Assembly: GCA_937138955.1 (NCBI GenBank)
Contig: CAKZPJ010000445.1
Span: 1-11,728 of the forward strand
Direction: 5' to 3'
Origin: an uncultured Flammeovirgaceae bacterium
GTDB taxonomy: Bacteria; Bacteroidota; Bacteroidia; Cytophagales; Cyclobacteriaceae
DNA: 11,728 nt
Part shown: positions 7,461 to 11,728 of the stretch, piece by piece
Position numbering within the stretch: the first letter of the stretch is position 1
Layout: the number at the start of each line of letters is the position of its first letter
Position numbers and translations under genes: made by a program
Notes under the pieces: generated by a model
What the model saw: the letters and a program-made list of their open reading frames with translations, nothing else
Told to the model about the DNA's origin: nothing
The model's database searches: none

Positions 7461-7871
7461 ATGTCTTACCCTTCTACTTCAAAAAATGTTCGTGTATTAG
7501 CTGACCTCATTTTAAATAGTCCGCAAGGCGATATTCGTATTAATAATGACTCTGATGGAAGCCTGATTGTCAGTTTTCCCAATCAAAAATCTTTTTTCTC
7601 TCTGCTCAACACAAAACTACCTTTTCAATCTAACTGGAGCAATATCGTAAAAACCAATCGGGCATTTTACCAGAATCAACAATCCTTTGTAGTAAAGGTA
7701 GATGATCAACCTTGGATAACGTTGGGCAAGTTTCCCCGTCCTCGAGTCAACTACCGGCGGGTAACGTATCCTTTTATTACTAATATTCCATCTATTAAGA
7801 TTGGACTGTACATCTTGGCGGCTGCCGCTGGAGCCACTTTACTGTATGCTCTTTTTAGAAAACGAAGTTAA
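7461..7871 (+). CDS. Tail-anchored small membrane protein of unknown function
   Basis: A 136-aa protein that I do not recognise. The ATG at 7461 (MSYPSTSKNVRV) is preferred over an in-frame GTG at 7404, because the GTG lies inside the hairpin arm and would add a Phe-rich, unconvincing leader. Residues 1-100 are soluble and look strand-rich (for example DIRINNDSDGSLIVSF at 24-39). Residues 68-91 hold an aromatic/Gln segment followed by WITLGKFPR. Near the C-terminus, about 111-132, is one membrane helix (IGLYILAAAAGATLLYALF) followed by basic RKRS. This predicts a cytoplasm-facing domain with a C-terminal anchor. No signal peptide is seen. It probably works with the 69-aa protein just upstream (inference). 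The last 17 bases overlap the 3' end of the convergent barrel gene. Confidence 0.7.
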   Translation: MSYPSTSKNVRVLADLILNSPQGDIRINNDSDGSLIVSFPNQKSFFSLLNTKLPFQSNWSNIVKTNRAFYQNQQSFVVKVDDQPWITLGKFPRPRVNYRRVTYPFITNIPSIKIGLYILAAAAGATLLYALFRKRS

Positions 7872-9180
7872 AACCAGCTCTCATATTTGCCACTCTCGCG
7901 TTTCCTACATTGGCCAATGCCAAAACGTTATCGGTAGAAAAATAGAGTTGAATACCCCCGGGTCCCGTCGTTATTGATAACCCAGCTCCCAGATTATTAA
8001 ATGAGCGGTTTTGTACTGAATAGGTAGCCGCAGCCTGAAGCCACCTTCCTACATTCTGTCGGATACCTAAAGCAAACCCGCGCCGAAACGTCTGATAAAA
8101 ATCGGAGTATAGTGTTGCTGAGGCAGTGGTACGGCTAGCTAACTGATAATTTCCAGTAAGGTATACTTGCGTAGGGAGTCCCGTTGAATACCGGGCATTC
8201 TCTTCCTCGAGTTCAAAAATATCAGCAATAGAATCAGTCAGTTGTTCTATATCAATATCAAAACCCTCGGTAAGTAGATTGTCGTTTTCAACTCCGGTAA
8301 AAGTAAATGTACCTTCCGAAGAATAAGACTTAGCATCTTCTTTCCAAGTAATCATCCCTAGATTAATGACGGAAGCACTAAAAGATAGCTGATTGTTTAG
8401 CTTATAAGTACCCCCTAAATCGATACCAAAACCGGTGTTTTGCATATTATAGATGTACGCTTCTTGATCTTCCTCAGCAAGTGTAGTCCCTGAAGTATTC
8501 ACTCGAATATTAGCATTCGTTGTTAGAGCATATAACTCCTGTTCGGTACCCGTAGTTAACGAAACATCAGCATACTGAGTTTGGATGTTACCTAAGCCAA
8601 ACAACGCTTTTAGGCGGGTTCCCATTACCAGCTTGCTTTCTTCTAAAAAGGAGCGGTTAAACCCTAAGCCAACTTCGCGATAATGAATAGCGTCTGTTTC
8701 AAAGTTACCAAATTGTAGCGTCTGTCCAGGTTCGTTCCCCTCGATTGCGAACTGAAAAATACTCGCATCGTATCGTTGTCTGCCCTGAATATGTTCAGTA
8801 ACGTTAAGTGAAAATCGGTTCTTTCCCGCTTTAAAGGATAGCGCAAATAAGTCAACATTGGCACTAAAGTGAAAGTAATCTCTTCCATTCAAATCAAGAC
8901 CGTTATACAACTGTTCTAGATCAAGAATGCGCTGTCCGGTTTCGTCTTCCGCAATATTAGCGGCTAACTGATTGTAGGTAAACCCTGAATTCTTCAAAGA
9001 AAGGTGAGCCGAAGAAAATATGGTAACGTTGATACTGTTCTGTGATCTAAAAGCTGGGTTTGTATGGGTTGATTGATATACGTTGTTCAGAAGATGCAAA
9101 GTCAATTCTTGTTGGGCAAACCCAGGCGATGTGATTAATGTAATGCCTAGAATGAAGATAAAAACGTATTTTTTTTTCAT
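7855..9180 (-). CDS. Outer-membrane beta-barrel protein, DUF5723/PorV-like
   Basis: Predicted outer-membrane barrel, 441 aa. The ATG at 9180 is chosen over a TTG at 9195 because it begins a standard signal peptide (MKKKYVFIFILGITLITSPG, cleavage near FAQ-Q at 23-24). The mature N-terminus has LNNVYQSTHTNPAF (31-44); an NPA motif in this place is typical of FadL/PorV-like barrels of Bacteroidota. The rest consists of alternating strands with repeated patterns such as RFSLNV and LSFSASVINLGMITW. The chain ends in a strand with terminal Phe (FNFVF), the usual barrel insertion signal. I assign DUF5723 from memory of the family style, not from a search. The start lies 20 bases after the stop of the lipoprotein gene upstream, so both form an operon and may act as a complex in the outer membrane. 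Confidence 0.75.
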   Translation of the reverse strand: MKKKYVFIFILGITLITSPGFAQQELTLHLLNNVYQSTHTNPAFRSQNSINVTIFSSAHLSLKNSGFTYNQLAANIAEDETGQRILDLEQLYNGLDLNGRDYFHFSANVDLFALSFKAGKNRFSLNVTEHIQGRQRYDASIFQFAIEGNEPGQTLQFGNFETDAIHYREVGLGFNRSFLEESKLVMGTRLKALFGLGNIQTQYADVSLTTGTEQELYALTTNANIRVNTSGTTLAEEDQEAYIYNMQNTGFGIDLGGTYKLNNQLSFSASVINLGMITWKEDAKSYSSEGTFTFTGVENDNLLTEGFDIDIEQLTDSIADIFELEEENARYSTGLPTQVYLTGNYQLASRTTASATLYSDFYQTFRRGFALGIRQNVGRWLQAAATYSVQNRSFNNLGAGLSITTGPGGIQLYFSTDNVLALANVGNARVANMRAGFNFVF

Positions 9181-9200
9181 AATGGTGTGGTTCAAGCCTA

Positions 9201-10826
9201 TTAAGAATCAATGGAAGCTTTGATTTGAGTAGCTAGGCTAAAGCGAATAGAATAAAATGAGTAGAGCTTAATTCGGTTGTTACTTACATCGCTCACACTG
9301 TTAAATTGAGCACGAACTAATATGTGACTAGCATCACGGACTTTTTCAAACTTATCTCGATCAATAGTAGCAGTTGTTGGTAAGTCTGTATTGGCTGGTA
9401 CCGTTTCTCCTGTAGCTGTGTTTACTACTTCCGCAGCTACCAGAAATTTATCCTCCCCTTCAAATAGCCGTATCTGTTCTCCATCTGCGTTTTCAATAAT
9501 GTTACCTTCGCTATCTAGAAAATATACTTGAAGATTAGCATTAATCGGGAAGTCGTTCTCCGTTTTGAGTAGCAGCTTGAGTTCTTCAACATCTTCCAAT
9601 TCACTAAAGGAAACTTCTATAGAATCTTCTAGTACAATATCAAATCCAGCTTCTAGGGGCACCTCTAAATTTAGATCTATCCCAATCTGACTTTCATCAC
9701 TAATAAAACTGGTATCTATCTCACTACTATTTAGCCTAAAGCCAAAGCCATAGGCCAGCGCAGTGGGAATATTACTGAATGCTTCATCAATATTTGACGT
9801 TTCGCCATTTATCTGGTAAGTATCAACTTTGGGTTCAATAGAACGCTCCTTTAAGTAGGGGAAAGTAAATCCCCCTTCAAAAAAGTTAAAGCCGTCTTCG
9901 TCCTGTAGCCTCACCACCGTTTTATCCACCCGTTCAATATACAGTCGGCTGAAATCAGGGGAAATAGGCACCCCAAAGGAGTTCGAGAAAGAAAAAGACA
10001 TATTAGGATTTGTGGCAATGGTACCATCTACCACACCCGAAAAAGCAGGAATACGTAAAGTATCAGTGCCAACTGGCACCTGAATATCAGTGAAATTACC
10101 CGATAGATATTTAAACTCTAGGTCATTGATAGCAAAATCAAAGCTAAGCTCATCACTAGAACTAATTGGTTGCCCTGTACCCGCAATACTTACCCGCAAA
10201 TCAAAATCAATCTCGCTATCTTCTAAGTTGATTTTATAACCGGAAAGATCAACCGTCTCTTCGCTGATACCTTCGCCATTCCAGTAAGGTAGGATAAAGC
10301 GTAAGGTTAAGTTCTCACCATTAGGGCTAACAATATTGGGAAAAGAAGCTTCAACTTCTAAGTCATGCTGATAATCTGATTGAATAGTTACTGCGAGTGC
10401 ACCACCACCACTCTCAATACTATAAATAGTTAATCCATTAAGATCAAATGGGATAGAGCCCTCAAAAGTTGCGGGAGGAGTTCCGGTTAGTGAGAAAGTA
10501 GGTGAGTCAAAACCCAGTGAGTATGATTCGGCAAATTGTTGATTAGGTATTTCAGGAAAATAGTCCTTTACTCGCTCTGACTGTATGCTACTCTGATAAA
10601 ACAAGCTGTAAGATTTATCAGCATTTTTTTGCAGGTTTCCTTCTTCACCCATTTGCAACATATCTTCTACTGTTAATGTAGTATTAAACAGTGGTAATGA
10701 GACCTGGGGCGAGGGGGCTTTTATCTTTACATCGCTAAAATCTTCATCAGGCAAACATCCGCTCATTCCTAACATTCCCACCAAACCAGTTCCAATTGAT
10801 AGAACAACTCTTGACTTCTTTATCAT
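9201..10826 (-). CDS. Large lipoprotein of unknown function, partner of the barrel protein
   Basis: A 541-aa lipoprotein whose family I cannot name. The signal is MIKKSRVV plus a hydrophobic run, with a lipobox ending MSGC (Cys24). The acidic LPDEDF that follows resembles a surface-export signal. Near the mature start, SPQVSLPLFNTTLTVEDML (39-57) matches a pattern I recall from Bacteroidota lipoproteins encoded next to DUF5723-type barrels. The body is rich in Asp/Glu, Ser and short beta-strands, and suggests several immunoglobulin-like or beta-sandwich modules; no catalytic motif is seen. Mature Cys24 is the only cysteine. ATG at 10826, first gene of the operon, 20 bases before the barrel gene. 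A structural or adhesive role at the cell surface, displayed or stabilised by the barrel, is possible (inference). Confidence 0.75.
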   Translation of the reverse strand: MIKKSRVVLSIGTGLVGMLGMSGCLPDEDFSDVKIKAPSPQVSLPLFNTTLTVEDMLQMGEEGNLQKNADKSYSLFYQSSIQSERVKDYFPEIPNQQFAESYSLGFDSPTFSLTGTPPATFEGSIPFDLNGLTIYSIESGGGALAVTIQSDYQHDLEVEASFPNIVSPNGENLTLRFILPYWNGEGISEETVDLSGYKINLEDSEIDFDLRVSIAGTGQPISSSDELSFDFAINDLEFKYLSGNFTDIQVPVGTDTLRIPAFSGVVDGTIATNPNMSFSFSNSFGVPISPDFSRLYIERVDKTVVRLQDEDGFNFFEGGFTFPYLKERSIEPKVDTYQINGETSNIDEAFSNIPTALAYGFGFRLNSSEIDTSFISDESQIGIDLNLEVPLEAGFDIVLEDSIEVSFSELEDVEELKLLLKTENDFPINANLQVYFLDSEGNIIENADGEQIRLFEGEDKFLVAAEVVNTATGETVPANTDLPTTATIDRDKFEKVRDASHILVRAQFNSVSDVSNNRIKLYSFYSIRFSLATQIKASIDS

Positions 10827-11084
10827 AACCTGCTTATTTGAATAAACCTGTTGGCAAGAACTCAGAATTGCTGATAAAAAAGTAACCCTTCGGTTTTATT
10901 ACCGTACTTGGGTAGGTTTAGCTGCTACATTATAAACAATACGATATTTGATTGAATATTTTCCACATTAATAAATATAATTATTTCGATATTCAGTCAC
11001 CTAATATTCTGATTTTCAGAAAATTATATATTTCTACCAATTATTAACGACCTTTTCGGTTAATACCATAGGAAATCACTAACT
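10827..11084. promoter_or_regulatory. Divergent regulatory region with two dyads
   Basis: This 258-base gap between the - strand lipoprotein/barrel operon and the + strand ABC gene must serve both. Near the ABC start it holds a perfect dyad TTCTGA-TTT-TCAGAA (11007-11021) and a second inverted repeat TATTAAC, 10 bases, GTTAATA (11042-11065), ending 19 bases before the ATG. TATATTTC (11027-11034), between them, resembles the Bacteroidota -7 element TAnnTTTG, but no good -33 partner is seen. TTTTCCACATT (10959-10969) repeats a motif found upstream of the 69-aa gene. The arrangement suggests a regulated promoter for the transporter. Confidence 0.45.
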
Positions 11085-11728
11085 ATGATAACTATATCTG
11101 ATGTAAGTAAGAAGTACGGAAATAAGCGTGTACTTGACCGTATTTCCTTACAAGTAGGCCGGGGGGAAACCTTAGTATTACTCGGAACTAGTGGGTCAGG
11201 AAAAACCACTTTGCTTAAAATGATTAACTATCTCATTCCTCCTTCAACAGGAAATATTTCCATAAATAATAAGCAAGTAGGTGAAAGTAATCCAACGCAG
11301 TTACGAAAGTCTATCGGATACGTGATTCAGCAGGTGGGTCTTTTTCCACACTATACCAATCGCCGTAATATCGAACTTACCCTTACGCTTAATAATTGGT
11401 CCGAGCGTGAAAAGGAAGGTCGAAGTAAGGAGCTATTAGACTTAGTAGGCTTGAACCCAGAAGATGGTGAACGCTACCCCCACCAACTAAGTGGGGGACA
11501 GCAGCAGCGAGTAGGGATTGCCCGAGCTTTAGCGAACAATCCACCAATTATTTTGATGGATGAACCTTTCGGAGCACTTGATCCTATTACTAAACAGAAT
11601 TTGATTGCCGAGTTAGTAGAAAAGCAGCTTTTTGAAGATAAAACAGTAGTTATTGTCACTCACGATGTTTTTGAGGCCATTACCTTAGCCGACGGCATAT
11701 GTTTGCTAGACCAGGGACAAGTACAGCA
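11085..11728 (+). CDS. Osmoprotectant-type ABC transporter ATP-binding protein, 3'-truncated
   Basis: ATP-hydrolysing subunit of an inner-membrane importer; the first 214 residues are visible and the gene continues beyond the window. Walker A is GTSGSGKT (34-41), Q-loop around Gln82-Gln83, ABC signature LSGGQQQR (135-142), Walker B IILMDE (155-160) and switch His193. The run GYVIQQVGLFPHYT (78-91) and the FGALDP/THDVFEA pattern are typical of the glycine betaine/choline/carnitine group (OpuCA, ProV, YehX), so uptake of compatible solutes is the best reading. ProV-like members often have C-terminal CBS domains, which would lie outside the window. The permease and binding-protein genes probably follow on the right (inference). 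The ATG at 11085 fits the family N-terminus (ITISDVSKKYG). Dyads just upstream suggest regulation, perhaps by osmotic stress. Confidence 0.88.
   Translation, partial: MITISDVSKKYGNKRVLDRISLQVGRGETLVLLGTSGSGKTTLLKMINYLIPPSTGNISINNKQVGESNPTQLRKSIGYVIQQVGLFPHYTNRRNIELTLTLNNWSEREKEGRSKELLDLVGLNPEDGERYPHQLSGGQQQRVGIARALANNPPIILMDEPFGALDPITKQNLIAELVEKQLFEDKTVVIVTHDVFEAITLADGICLLDQGQVQ

Noticed and set aside
10875..10905. AACC-CTTC-GGTT followed by T residues, looking like a terminator
   Set aside because: The stem is only 4 bp and no + strand gene lies upstream for it to terminate.
11474..11659. - strand open frame across the ABC ATPase
   Set aside because: It is antisense to the signature and Walker B region of a clear ABC ATPase.
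1..11728. Mobile elements, CRISPR arrays, tRNA or rRNA genes
   Set aside because: No transposase or integrase, no regularly spaced repeats, and no tRNA- or rRNA-like sequence was recognised on either strand by eye.

Overview
The window looks like a chromosomal segment from a Bacteroidota species, most likely in the Cytophagales. This is inferred from the protein families (NtrY-like kinase, Bacteroidota-type ComEC, a putative DUF5723 beta-barrel, several lipoproteins with acidic residues after the cysteine), from A/T-rich gaps, and from the lack of Shine-Dalgarno sequences. No tRNA, rRNA, CRISPR array, insertion sequence or phage gene was seen, and no gene-free stretch exceeds 300 bases.

Left part, + strand (1-3182): the 3' part of a sensor histidine kinase that enters from the left edge, then a family 2 glycoside hydrolase with a lipoprotein-like N-terminus, whose stop overlaps the start of a small uncharacterised lipoprotein. 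The last two are probably translationally coupled. Next, on the - strand (3172-6191), comEC (DNA-uptake channel) is followed 2 bases later by a histone-deacetylase-family hydrolase that has to use a TTG start. The deacetylase gene ends tail to tail, overlapping the small lipoprotein gene.

Middle part: a secreted L-type (legume-like) lectin on the - strand (6280-7017) keeps all five concanavalin A metal ligands at the exact ConA spacing. A divergent A/T-rich gap leads to two small + strand genes of unknown function (7184-7393 and 7461-7871). They are separated by a perfect 12-bp hairpin with a T-tract, and the second encodes a C-terminal membrane anchor. This pair is the least explained part of the window.

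Right part: a - strand operon (10826 to 7855) encodes a large uncharacterised lipoprotein and then an outer-membrane beta-barrel of the DUF5723/PorV-like type, ending tail to tail with the membrane-anchored small protein. Across a 258-base divergent gap with two dyads, the + strand begins an osmoprotectant-type ABC transporter ATPase (OpuCA/ProV-like) that runs off the right edge.

The genes do not form one pathway. They fall into separate units: sensing, surface glycan degradation, DNA uptake plus deacetylase, secreted lectin, a small unknown operon, an envelope operon and osmolyte uptake. I see no clearly new defence or mobile system. The best candidates for undescribed biology are the small gene pair with its hairpin, the lipoprotein/barrel operon, and the bacterial ConA-like lectin.
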